A stretch of DNA of 64,000 nucleotides, taken from the NCBI RefSeq assembly GCF_022201045.2, contig NC_068563.1, forward strand, positions 27,687,001 through 27,751,000. Reading direction: 5' to 3'. Of this stretch, positions 37,383-49,300 are shown one piece after another (the stretch's first letter is position 1; the number at the start of each line of letters is the position of its first letter). The position numbers were made by a program, and so were the translations under genes. The notes beneath the pieces were generated by a model. The model saw nothing but the letters and a program-made list of their open reading frames with translations, did not search any database and was not told the origin of the DNA. Source of the stretch: Citrus sinensis. Lineage: Eukaryota > Streptophyta > Magnoliopsida > Sapindales > Rutaceae.

Positions 37383-37775
37383 TTATATTAATTACAGTAC
37401 TTGTTGGCCTGCCACTTTGCCAAAGAGGCAAAGACCAAGTACAATCATATCACTGTTTCTCAAATTTTACAAAACTCAAAACTCAATTTGCTCCCGCCCA
37501 TAAAATTGGAGCAACTGGTAATCGCGACATAAAATAAGTCCAGATCAGCCCATATAGTATAGTGGGCAGCTGCGTCTCTTGTATAGGGTCGAGTAGGTAA
37601 CAGTAACCTTCCATTTTCACAGAAATGAAAAGGCCCATCTTTTGCTACTCATAGGGCCTGGTTATCAAACAAAGAAATATTGTTGTACACTACGAATTTT
37701 TTGCACCCTAAATCATAGAACACTTTAAATATAAAAGAAAAGAAATTGATATTTAATATTATATTATGGGAGGGC

Positions 37776-37850
37776 GTAACTTACGCCCTCTCACAGCAAC
37801 AGTGCCACTGATGGGGTCTCACATTGTTGCTGTGAGAGGGTGTAAGTTAC
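37776..37850. mobile_element. Second foldback element, related to the one at 37260
   Basis: Inverted repeat with arms GTAACTTAC(G/A)CCCTCTCACAGCAACA and its complement. It shares the TGTGAGAGGG and GTAA-CTTA blocks with the element about 0.5 kb to the left. An extra GTAACTTAG lies just outside the right arm (37858-37866). No target duplication was found, so the outer ends may be damaged. Confidence 0.65.
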
Positions 37851-40800
37851 ATTAAACGTAACTTAGTGCCTGCCTTGTTTTAGTTTATAAAATCAAGTTC
37901 CTCTCATGCAATACCCAACGAGACACAACAATTCATGTTAGTTTCAAGCAGAGAGAGAATTGTATTGAGCATGACGCTTGGCGGGCGAGGCCAGGATTGA
38001 AATATTAAGGAGGGTAGAATTATTATAAAAGTAAATATTTAGGGATTATAATTAATAAGTGTATTTTATAATCGAGTTAAAGTGTTAAGTATTAAACTCA
38101 TAGGCTATATTTATAAATATGTCATTATGTCATCAAATTTTTTTTTTAGGTTAAAAAATTTAGAATATGCCTGCTTAAACTAACTATCTAGGCCCCTTTA
38201 GATTAGTATTATTTAAGATATAACTCACTCAAAATTTTTTTATTTCTTACACCATAATCTCATCCAATTTAACTAAAATCTTAGTTCCAACACTGCATAT
38301 AAGTTACATATATACAAAAAAAAAAAAACGTGGTAATAAGAAGCAGTAACTCGCGGTGTGTCTTGTGGTGACAGCTGGCAGCGAAGGTTGTTAACACATG
38401 GTACAAGGACTAACCCTAGACACGAGACAAGGACAAATCTCAGAGTTCTAAGGCAAGTTGCGTCGGTTGTTGAAAAAGAAAGGCCCACATTAACACGGAC
38501 CAGGGCCCGAGCACATAACACTACTGCAACAACTTGTGTTTTAGAATCAAATCATACTCGTGCTGTGGGGCAATGCATGTGCAGTTAAAAAGTTGAAGAG
38601 CCACCACATCTCTCACGTACATGTGGCCCATTGTTATTGTGAGTGGTTAGAATTGCAACCTTTCAGCCAAGTTTGACAAATCATAGTAAATTCTAAAGAC
38701 ATGGCTGACCCACCATTTTCATTTTTCTCCCCGATATTAACATTACTCCTAATGTACTAATCTCACAATTAGAAATCTGCTAATACAGCTTTAATTAACC
38801 TTGTAAATATGTTTTCCAAAGTTATAATTATAATAATAGTACAGTGAGCCTGATAATTTAGAGGTTTTAATAAACATACGACTTGTACCTAAAATATGAC
38901 ATCTAAAGTCACTAACAAAAAAGAGCGTGATATCTTTAATCCTAACAACTAAGTAGATACTGTCTATCTTACAGAATCTATTAGTAACAGATTCTTTTTC
39001 ATCCCACACCATCGCTACCTACCAGCATCACTATATATTTGTTTTATATTCTTTTCATTTTATAGTCATAGAATTTATGTCCAATAATAGATCTGTTAGT
39101 AATGTAATCAGTAACTTAGCCGTATTTAAGTAGATATTATTCGTTTTTTGTTTTTGGTACAATTCAAAATACGTTTACTTAATTAGGAAATTAGTTTAGA
39201 AACTCTTTCGTTAGTGATATGGAATGTTAAATATGTTTTAAGGTCTTTAAAATATAGAAAAGTTTTACATTGCGAAGCTTGATACTAACAATAAATAAAT
39301 AAATAAAAACCGGCCTATCTATGTCAAGAAATATCTAAAAGAATATTTTGACTTCTTTGGAAGTGCTTTTGATAATAGTAAATGCACTTGAGATCACACC
39401 TAACAATAATATCAAAGACAAATGGCATATTGATAAGGCGAAAGTAAAAGTTGAAGCTGATGTTATAGCTACCTCCATTGAAAATATGCGAAGATACACA
39501 AGAATTGAAGAGGTTAACCGAAAATGAATCCATTGCCCAATATATATATTACCATCTTTTATCCAACAATGGTCACATGAAGGGGATCTCATTTTTCCAT
39601 TTTTGTCTGGAATTGCGGGCATTATGTGTTCTTGACTTGCTGGGAAACAGACACAAAAACAATTTCTTTTGTAAGATAATAAGATTCGGGCAACATGTGA
39701 GGGAGCAAAACAAAAACAAATTAGTTCTGGGGGCTTAATCGTACGTGATGTAAATTGTTGTATAAATTGGACTACTACTTCCCAACACCATCCCCTACAA
39801 CTTTCAACCGTTCCAACATTACTGTCCCCCATTGATTCAACCACTAACTGACCCTCCACCCCTTCATCTCCCAACTAATCTCACCCAAAAAAAAAAAAAA
39901 TGAAAAAAATAATTAACCCCAACTGACTAATTAGGTTATTTGTTGCTATTGATTATCAATGGCAAACCGAGATTAAAATAAGATTTTTTTTATTTAGTGT
40001 ATTTAAGATGTGTAGGGGTGGTTAAATTTCGAATCAAATTTTTTTTTAGTTCCTTAATTTATATACAGAATTCGAACTCGAGTGAAAGTTATTTGAAAAC
40101 TAGTCATTAAGAGCGAAATAAGATAATATTTTGTAAAGGATTTGCTATTAGATAAATGTGCATATACATTCATCTAATAAAATATAACACATGTGCACTG
40201 CTTTTTATTTTTTAAAAATGGAAAATATTTTTCTTCAACATTTTTTTTTTGTATAAAAATACTCCCGAAAAAACTAAAACCTATAGTATTATGTTCTATG
40301 GTCTGAGCCGGAGACCCCCAAGTTTGAAAAATTGCTTTTAGTGAAGCTTAAAAAATATGGTTAAAAAGTCAAAATAAATACTTTATGGACCTCTTTGAGG
40401 TCGAAAAAGAAGTTGAAATTAATTTTTGAACATGGGCATGGGTTGTATTCCAAGCCTAATTGTATACCTTTATTAAACAAAATTTTAATTTTCATTAAAT
40501 AATGGGTCGGTTTGGTTGCGATTGGTCATAATCAATCTTACATTATCATAATTAATCGATAATGAAAGCCCAAAAACTTGTTGAAAAAAATGAAAGAAGA
40601 AAAAATGTTAACTCAAACACCACAATCTTACTCCAAATCAGAAGATCTAGGCTCGATAATTATGTTTTTAAGGATGATTAATTTTATCCATAGAAAATGA
40701 TGATAATGTGGCCCTAACCCACTTTTTTTTTTTTTTTCAATAACAAATTTTGCAAAATGCAACCAATTATTCCATTTTTGTCTGGCAGCTATTATGCCCC

Positions 40801-42032
40801 AGTTGAATGGTAGTTATTATATGGGATACCATTTGTCTCCCTAAATTGGACCCACAATTTTTTATTCAGATTTAGCCAAAAGAGCTTTTCAGGCACAAAA
40901 AGCCAAATTAAGTAATTTCTTATAGCATTATTAAAAGTTAATTCCCAATCCATTTATGTAGTTATTAGAAGCAGCGACACTTCACAGAATCTAATCTCCT
41001 TTTTCAAAACAAATGTGTTATCTTTAGGGGATAGATACTTGATACTTGTATGTATAAATAGTCATATGAAAGGAGTGTTTTTTTTTTTTAATATAATCTA
41101 TTTTTGGTAACGGAAAGAATTTACAGCAATTTTTAATAGAAATAATCAAGTACGGTGGTTTACACTCGAGAATGAGATGATTAACACTAGAGAATAACTT
41201 TATATCATAAAGTTGAATAAATTCTTTTTTAAATTTTTTTATATTTTGAGAAAAAATAGATTTGAACAAAAAATCCTTAAAATCACTTTTTGTTTAAGAT
41301 GCAGAAATATTAAATTTCAAAACCCAACTAGTATGTACTAATATAATTCCTTAAAAATGAAAAGTTTTTTTTTTTAAAAGAAAAAACATTGAAACAAGTT
41401 TAAAACCATCTAAAGGCAATGACATAAAGGGCCCATTTAAAAAGAAAAAGAAATGCTTTTTATTATCTTGAATTCAATTCAATGATGAAGGTGACAGATA
41501 AATTAAATTAAACTAATTGAAACTAAAAAGAAAAACAAAAAAAAAAAAGGGCCTTCCTTCTGGAATTTGGTTTTGGGTGTAAAAGAGAGATTAAAGATGG
41601 GGGTGAGGTCAGTCTGGCGGGGCATTGGGGTTGGGGAAGAGACATTGACACATGATAACGAGTACGATGAATGCGGGCGATTGAAGCTTCAACATAAATA
41701 TGCCCACTGCCCACTGCCCCTGCCCCCCGTCATCTAAAATCTAAATCACACTCGGACAAACATTAAACACTTGATGCCCATTTCATGATTAAAGCAGGAG
41801 CAGAAGATGCTCGTAAACTTAAATTTTAAAAAAGCAAAAAGAAACACAGAAAGAGACAGAAGCAGCAGACAGAAAAAGAAAGCCAGAAAGATTATTTCTC
41901 AGTGCAGTTAGTATCTGTCAATCAGTGACTGCAACGATATCCCAAAGCGACCGGCAACAGCCTCGAGCGACTTCCATTTTTATTTTTGCTTTGTTTTTAG
42001 GGTTTTCTTCCATGTGAGTGAGTGGCAGTAAC

Positions 42033-42441
42033 TTGGGGGTGAGCATTTCTCGGCTCGGTTCCGTTCGATTCGATTTTCCCCCAAAAAAAATATTAAATTC
42101 AGAAAATTTTGAATGGAACATGAACCAAATTTAGAAATCTAACCAAACTGAAATATTTCAGTTCAATTTCTATGTTTGATTCATAACATTTAATATTTTT
42201 CTTCCATATTAACTAAATTTTTATTTTATTATTACTGAAATTAGATTTTTTAATCTAATTTAATTATAATCACGAATTATTCATGGTTTATGCAAAAAAT
42301 TTAATAAAAAAATATTATTGTATATATAAATTAAAATTTTTTTCTTTTTTAATTTCATTTCAATTCAAGACCAAAAATCAATTAGTTTCGTATTTTCTGA
42401 ACCATTCAGTTCAGACTCGTGGAACCGAATGCCCACATCTA
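42033..42441. mobile_element. hAT-like non-autonomous relic
   Basis: The left end reads GGGGGTGAGCATTTCTCGGCTCGGTT and the right end, on the other strand, TGTGGGCATTCGGTTCCACGAG. These are diverged inverted ends of the GGGTGAGCATTCGGTT kind. The body is AT-rich with scattered CGGTT/AACCG motifs. No clean 8-base duplication remains. Confidence 0.45.
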
Positions 42442-42476
42442 CATGTGACTATCATTTTATCTACTCAAAATGAGTG

Positions 42477-42526
42477 ATTTTAGCAAGTAACTTTTTTTTT
42501 TTAAAGGAATTTTAGCAAGTAACTTT
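42477..42526 (+). repeat. 18-base direct repeat flanking a T run
   Basis: ATTTTAGCAAGTAACTTT occurs at 42477-42494 and again, exactly, at 42509-42526, with only TTTTTTTTAAAGGA-like sequence between. Confidence 0.75.
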
Positions 42527-45500
42527 GCTTTGTTGTGTGAAGCATCGATTTATTTAGGCTTTGCACTAAAATGTCATTTAGTCTCATTGTAAAATAAATA
42601 AAGGTCTATTTGGTATTAAGGTTAGGCAGTGGTACCTTAAAAATTATATCATTAAAGTATTTAGTAAATACTAATTGTTATAACATGAAAATTAATATAA
42701 TTTGATTCACAATTTAGATAATGAAAAAAACCTAAGATATAGTACAAATATTTTTTTAAATATTTGACAAAATATGCTTTCACTCTATTATTATTCCTCC
42801 TTTACCCCACGGATTCAATAATACAAATACAACAAAAATTTATAGTCAAAAATAAGTTAACATAAACATAATATTTTAATACACAATACAATCTTCATCG
42901 AATTAATTAATCACAAGGCGATGGCACTGTTTGTATAAGTGAAGAGCAATGCAATAGTGCAAATATGGAAATGGCTTTGGCTTTTACCAAGGCCACGCAC
43001 ATCAACAGCCTCTTCTTTTATCATTCTCAAAAAAAAAAAAAAAAACAAAAAATAATAATAAATAAATAAAAAGACTCTTTTATCATATTTTGGCGACAAA
43101 TGCGTTGGCTGGACATTCTCACTCTCTTCGGTTGCATTATAATAATCCTGGGTTAATGTCCCCTACTTTTCTCCTTCCACACGTGCATCCACAGAGCGTG
43201 CATTACATTACCCCATTGAGTATTTTTTTACATTTACCAAATGCTCCACACAAATATTTGGTTTCATCAATTAAATCCACAATCCATATTACGTACGGTC
43301 TCATTTCACTCGTTAATACGTTTAATCCCTTACTAATATTGACAGCACAAACACGACTTAGGGACCTAGTGATACAAACTAACAAAATTTACGTTCTTAT
43401 TTAATAATTGTCAAAATTTGGAGATCCAAATGTCATTATCCTAAATTAATTTGGAGAAAGCAACTTCCAACCGCATCTCACTTTTCATTTTGATATTTTT
43501 ACTTACTTAAATGACTCCCACACGCAGATTAATTGAATACGACTAAATTTATGTTAATCACGTAAACATATAAAATCGAGATAGTTTATCTAAGCCGATT
43601 AATGTTGGGGTACCGTAATTTTTTTAATAGTTTTCAATTGTTTGAGATATTTTTAATATTTGAATTCCCGTGCAACATCTTTGTAAATGCTTGTGTTGGA
43701 CTGTTATTGGCCATTCGGTGTGAAATATGACAAATGTAGTTAGGGCACTATGGTAAACAAAGAAAAATATGAGGGTAAATGCAATTGAGAAAATCAAGGC
43801 GTGAGCGTGAGAGGGGAATGTTATGATGAGCGTATGTGGTAGGCTTATGAAGCAACACCAAAAGCGCATGCCAAATCAATACCATCAAAATTTTCGTTGT
43901 TTTGTAATAATTTTATTCCTTTTCACTTACCTATTTGACTCGCGCACGTTACATTCATTTAAATTAATTGAATATAAGATATGATATTATTTGTAAGAGA
44001 AAAGACGAAAGATTTACATCTTAAAGTTTAAACTAATGGATAGATAAACTCTGATTATTTTGGAAATGTACACACTTAACTCCTGCCAAAATCTATTTTT
44101 TGAGATTCATGTACTAGAGAGTGTGTAAATATTCATTCATCTTTTGAGAATAAAGCAGGAAAGAAGTGAAACTCACGCGCCTGAAACTGGAAATTGGAAG
44201 TTGAAAGGGCAGCAGCATCTCTGGAAAAATATAAAAGGAACAAAAGAGTGATAAGACAATAGATAGTAAAAGAGTGGACTGCTGGGCCTCTGACTCACTG
44301 AGTCCCAACAACTAACACCACGCCCATGATAGTTGCTGCCAAACTCTCTTGGCCCCATTCTTTTTCACATTGACAAATGACAACTCCTTCCTTTAATCTC
44401 TTTTGGCCCCTTTTTTTTTCTTTGCTTTTCTTTTTTCTTTTTTTAATTTTTATTTTCGATAATGAGTGTCCAACTGGGGACTGTTGTGTAGTGGCCGTTT
44501 CTGCTCTCACATTTCAACTCAACTTTCATAAAAACTTAACTGAAAAAGATTACCCATAAAAATTGGTCCATTCCTTTTCAAGATTGGACCATTTTTTTTT
44601 TAATTTAATAAAAATGTAAAAAGTTGAATCAAAGTGATACTGTCTGTCTGTAATTAGATCAAATACTATTTACATTAAATATCAAGAGGGTACATTTGGA
44701 TGGAATTGATAACTTGAGATATGAAGTCTAAGGCTATGATGAGGGGAATTTAGTGGGTGCAGTTGTTCTTATTGTTGACGTTATGTGATTGTTTTTTTGG
44801 GGAAATAAAGAAAGTTCTAAAGAGAAGTTACAATATTAGATTTTGTTTGTTGTATTGTATTGATTTGAATTAATGAAAACTCCCCTTTTGTCTTGGACCG
44901 TGGTGGGAATGAATGGACAATGGAGGGCTCTGAATAAAACACAGTGAAAAAGAAGAAAAAAAAAGCAACTTCTTAAAATTATCAAATCACTCCATGTAAA
45001 TTCGTAAATATAGGAAATAACTCGTAATTTTACTACTTCTCTCAAACTCCTCCATGCCATCAAATTACATCAATAAAATTGAATAAATTACGTTCTTTTT
45101 TTTAAAATCATTATACTTCTAATTGAAATATAGAAATAAGTTCACTTAATTTACTAGTGTAACAAAATAATCATTGAAAGACTAAGATTGGAAAAAAATC
45201 ATCATTTGTTGAGTGATGAATTCATACCCAAGTGAGTATTGTTTTATTTCTACCTTAATCAAATGGAAGTAAATCCACCTTTATTAATTTTAGATTTTTT
45301 TTTTGTGTTAATAAACCCTCAGTTCTCATTATATGTATTTAGATTTGTAGATCTGTAACTAAACATGTTAATACTTAAAAAGAAAAAAAAAAGATCAAAG
45401 AATTCAGATCAAATAAGAATCATAACTTATGATTCAAACTTTATAATTACTCTCTTAAATTTACTGATGAAAAGGATAAAATAATCTTATTGCATGCTTA

Positions 45501-45927
45501 GTTCTTACCAGCAGAGATAAATAATAGAGATGATTTTGAGACAGCAGATAAGTTTGTGGACTAATTCATTGCTTTTGCAAAGTATTAGGGCTACTTTTAT
45601 AATTACTCAAAACATTTCTACAGTGTAATACTATAATTGACCCAAGAAAAACAAAAAAAGGGGAAAATAACAAAAGAAGAAAAAGCCAAGGCAAAGAAAG
45701 AAAAGAAAGAAAGAAAGCATAGTGACAGGAGTAGGGGAGTGTGGGTTGTGTAATGTCTTAGCTTGTCCCCTCCACCCAACACAGTCTCTCTTTAAACAGT
45801 GTTAATTCCAAAAAAGCCACCACCTCAGTCCTCACTCACTTGGCTTTTATTTTATTTTATTTTTTTCATTTCTTATTTCTTTTTCGCTTTTTGTTTGTGT
45901 TTCTGTTCTTTCTGTAAGCAATTGTCT

Positions 45928-46014
45928 ATGTCTTCTGTTTCTCCTGCTCCCTCCTCTCAGTACCTGCAAAAAATGGGAGAGGAATCATACTTTGAATTCC
46001 TTGTTATTATTTGA
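45928..46014 (+). promoter_or_regulatory. Upstream ORF 1 in the probable ARF4 leader
   Basis: A 28-codon ORF (MSSVSPAPSSQYLQK...) ends 337 bases before the ARF4 start. It counts as a uORF only if transcription starts to its left, which the sequence alone does not prove. ETT/ARF3 and MP/ARF5 leaders are known to carry translation-limiting uORFs. Confidence 0.4.
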
Positions 46015-46082
46015 TACCCTTTCTCTTTCTTTCATCTCATCTTTTTTTTTTTTTTTTCCTCCCTTCTTCTTAAAGCCTTAGC

Positions 46083-46175
46083 ATGACTTTCTTGTTCTTT
46101 TCTATTCATCTTCTTGCACCCTTCTCCTGTTTTAGCTTTATGGTACCCCTCAAAAATATGAAATTTCTTCCGTGA
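46083..46175 (+). promoter_or_regulatory. Upstream ORF 2 in the probable ARF4 leader
   Basis: A 30-codon ORF, rich in hydrophobic residues (MTFLFFSIHLLAPFS...), ends 175 bases before the ARF4 ATG. A minimal uORF of three codons follows at 46284-46295 (ATG GTC TTT TAG). Confidence 0.45.
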
Positions 46176-46350
46176 TTTGACCCCATTTCCACATTTTCCT
46201 TAGTTTTTTTAAGCTTTGTGGGTGCTCTTGTTATCACCACTTCATTACTATTAAAGATATTATCTTAAGTGTGTGGTTTGTTAATGGTCTTTTAGTAGTA
46301 TTGAGAGAGCACAAAGAATACCCTTTTTTGTTTTTTCGGCTGAGGTGTTC

Positions 46351-49300
46351 ATGGAATTTGATCTGAACCATGCAGCAACTACTGAGGGGGAAAAGATTGC
46401 ATTTTGCAATGGAGATTGTGGGAAGAACAACAGTGGTTGTGTCTGTTACTTGAACTCTTCATCTTCTTCTTCTTCATGTTCTGCAAATTCTTCTTCTTCT
46501 TCTTCTTTATATTCTTCAATTTATTTTGAGCTTTGGCATGCTTGTGCTGGTCCTCTCACTTCACTGCCCAAGAAAGGAAATGTAGTTGTTTACTTCCCTC
46601 AGGGTCACTTAGAACAAGTTGCCTCATCCTCTGCTTTTCCACCTATTGAAGTTCCCAACTTTGATCTCCAACCACAAATCTTTTGCAAAGTTGTGGATGT
46701 TCAACTGCTTGTAAGTACAGGGTCCTTTTCCTTTCGTGTTGGATTGCTTGTGAATTCTCATATTAGCCTTCAGCACAAGGCTATACGATTTCCCATTTTC
46801 TTTTTATTCTTTTAAAGTTGATTATTAATTGTAATTTCTCTATGTAACAGGCTAATAAAGAGAATGATGAGGTCTATACTCAGGTTGCTTTGCTTCCTCA
46901 ACCGGAGGTATGATTTTCTGCCTAAACTGTTGCTAATTGGCTTCTCTGTCTTTGTTATTAGTGCGTACTAGTTGCATTTCTTGATGAAAATTTTCAACTT
47001 GTAAGTTTTTAGCAATTATTGTATATATTTTATGAGAATTTATATTCTTAACGTGTTGAATTTAAATTTCTGTTGCTCATACTGTATCCTTTGGTGTTTT
47101 ATATAGTTGGAAGGGCTAAATTTAGAGGCAAAACAGCTTGAAAATTTGGGTGTGGATGAGGAGGGGGGTGGAAGATCACCTACAAAATCAACTCCTCATA
47201 TGTTCTGCAAAACACTTACAGCTTCTGATACTAGTACCCATGGCGGGTTCTCTGTTCCTCGTAGGGCTGCCGAAGATTGTTTCCCTCCTCTGGTGCAGTT
47301 CTATGCTTTTATATGTTTGCTATGCTTTAGAAAATCAGATGGTAACATAATAATGGAGATTTTCTAGTTAAAGTAATGGTATTTCCTTTATTTCAGGACT
47401 ATAAACAGCAGAGACCCTCTCAAGAGCTTGTTGCCAAGGACCTGCATGGAGTGGAGTGGAGGTTTCGACATATTTATAGAGGTAACTTTGGGAAACTTCT
47501 GGAAACCTGTCTGTTTCTTATCAAAGAACAAAGAAAAATTGAAGGAGAAATCGATAAAGTTCAATGTTTATTACCTTTTAGGTCAGCCAAGGCGGCATCT
47601 GCTTACCACAGGATGGAGCATCTTTGTGAGCCAAAAGAATCTTGTTTCAGGGGATGCAGTGCTTTTCCTGAGGTTAAGAAAAAAAAATTAACATTTTGAT
47701 GATGCATGTAACATTACATTGTAATTTTCTCGTTTGTTATGAATTGGAGCCAAAAGTCACTGTTAGCTCTGTGAATATGGTAACTAGTCAAAAGGAGAAA
47801 AGAATTATTACAAGGAAATCATTTGCACATCTTCGAGTTTTATGAAAACAGATAAAATTAGTGCCTTCTCTAAATCCCAAAATGCTCAATGCATAAGAAG
47901 ATTTGAACGAGTTTCGCTTGTCCAAAACAGTGAACTAAAGGGTATTCCAATGCTGTGAGCAAATAATTCATTGTTTCATTTCCAATCAACAACATCCTAT
48001 TGTCATGGGTTTCTCCAACCCCATTTTAGTGACCAGAACCTGCAAAATTTTTCTTTCATTTTGTAGGGGTAAAGATGGAGAGCTGAGGTTGGGTATCAGA
48101 AGATCTGTTCAACCTAGAAATGGTCTTCCTGATTCAATTCTTTCGAAGCAGAATTCATACCCCAATGTTCTTTCTGTAGTGGCTAACGCAGTATCAACCA
48201 AGAGCATGTTCCATGTTTTCTACAGTCCAAGGTAATTGACCATTGTCTGCTTAAATGGAGGAAATGAAATTCATACTGATACTTCTCTGTTGGTCCCACA
48301 GTCCCATTTTTTTTCTTTTTTGGCCCCCTCTTTCTACTTGATGACTGTGAACGGTTGCAACTACTACAAGGCATTTTGTTGTCAATGAGACTAATAGCAT
48401 AAGTAATTCTATGGATTGGATGTCAACCATTCTCAAGCTGTGATTTTATTGAGAAAACGTCATATGAGGCTCCACTCCCGCTGCGTGAATAATATCATAT
48501 ATATGAATGTAACTTTAGCACTAGCATGTGAGTATGAGTTCTTGAAAGAGTTATGTGTCAAACATTTGCCTCAATAAGAAGAGTATAGTAAATTTAGGTA
48601 ATAGAGCACATCAGCTACATATTACAGCCCCTTGCCTTTGACTGTGAACCTCTTTACTTGCTTGGATTACTAATTTTTGTTCATTCTGTTCTTTGGTTAA
48701 CTGAGCACATGTGTACTGGAAAAAATGATTCAATGATAGAAATTATATCATCGATTTTGAAGCTGGTTCCTGGGAGTTGAACAAAAATGGTCAAGCTGTA
48801 TGTTGTAAATTAAATGACTATGATTTCTTAATTTCAGTTGGAAATTAAGCTATGAAGCTTGAATTGATTAAGGAATGGCTTCAATGACTTAGCAAGCATT
48901 TCTCTTCAGAACGCTTGTTCTGCAATCATTCAGCCCATATTCTAAGACTGTATTCTAGAAGTTTGAGCTAATAGCTCTTGTTCTTATGAAATTGAAGACG
49001 AATCCATTCATTCTTGCATTTTTATTTACTTGCTGGGTCAGGCTTGCTTTATGAGAAAAGAGATTTTTATTTCCAAAATGTTGAAATGCAGGGCCACTCA
49101 CGCAGACTTTGTCATACCCTACCAAAAGTATGTGAAGATCATCATGAATCCCATATGCATTGGAACAAGATTCAAAATGAGATTTGAAATGGACGATTCT
49201 CCTGAAAGAAGGTATTGTATGAGTCCATTACACAGCATGACAATAATTATATTTTTACTGGTGATGATTTATTCTCATACTGTGGTGCCATTTCTTATCT

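Larger units (their letters stand above)
36328..45800. other. Gene-free region between MLO3 and ARF4
   Basis: About 9.5 kb without a supported gene. The start holds the MLO3 3' UTR, the right end the ARF4 promoter. Inside are two related foldback elements near 37.3 and 37.8 kb, a hAT-like relic at about 42.0-42.4 kb and an 18-base direct repeat next to it. A 179-codon open frame at 39335-39874 (-) is the longest unexplained ORF, but it shows no known motif. Confidence 0.6.

Noticed and set aside
39335..39874. 179-codon open frame on the minus strand, with a hydrophobic end
   Set aside because: It is the longest unexplained ORF, but it has no recognisable domain, and its composition matches AT-rich flanking DNA. 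Without conservation or transcript data it is not reported as a gene.
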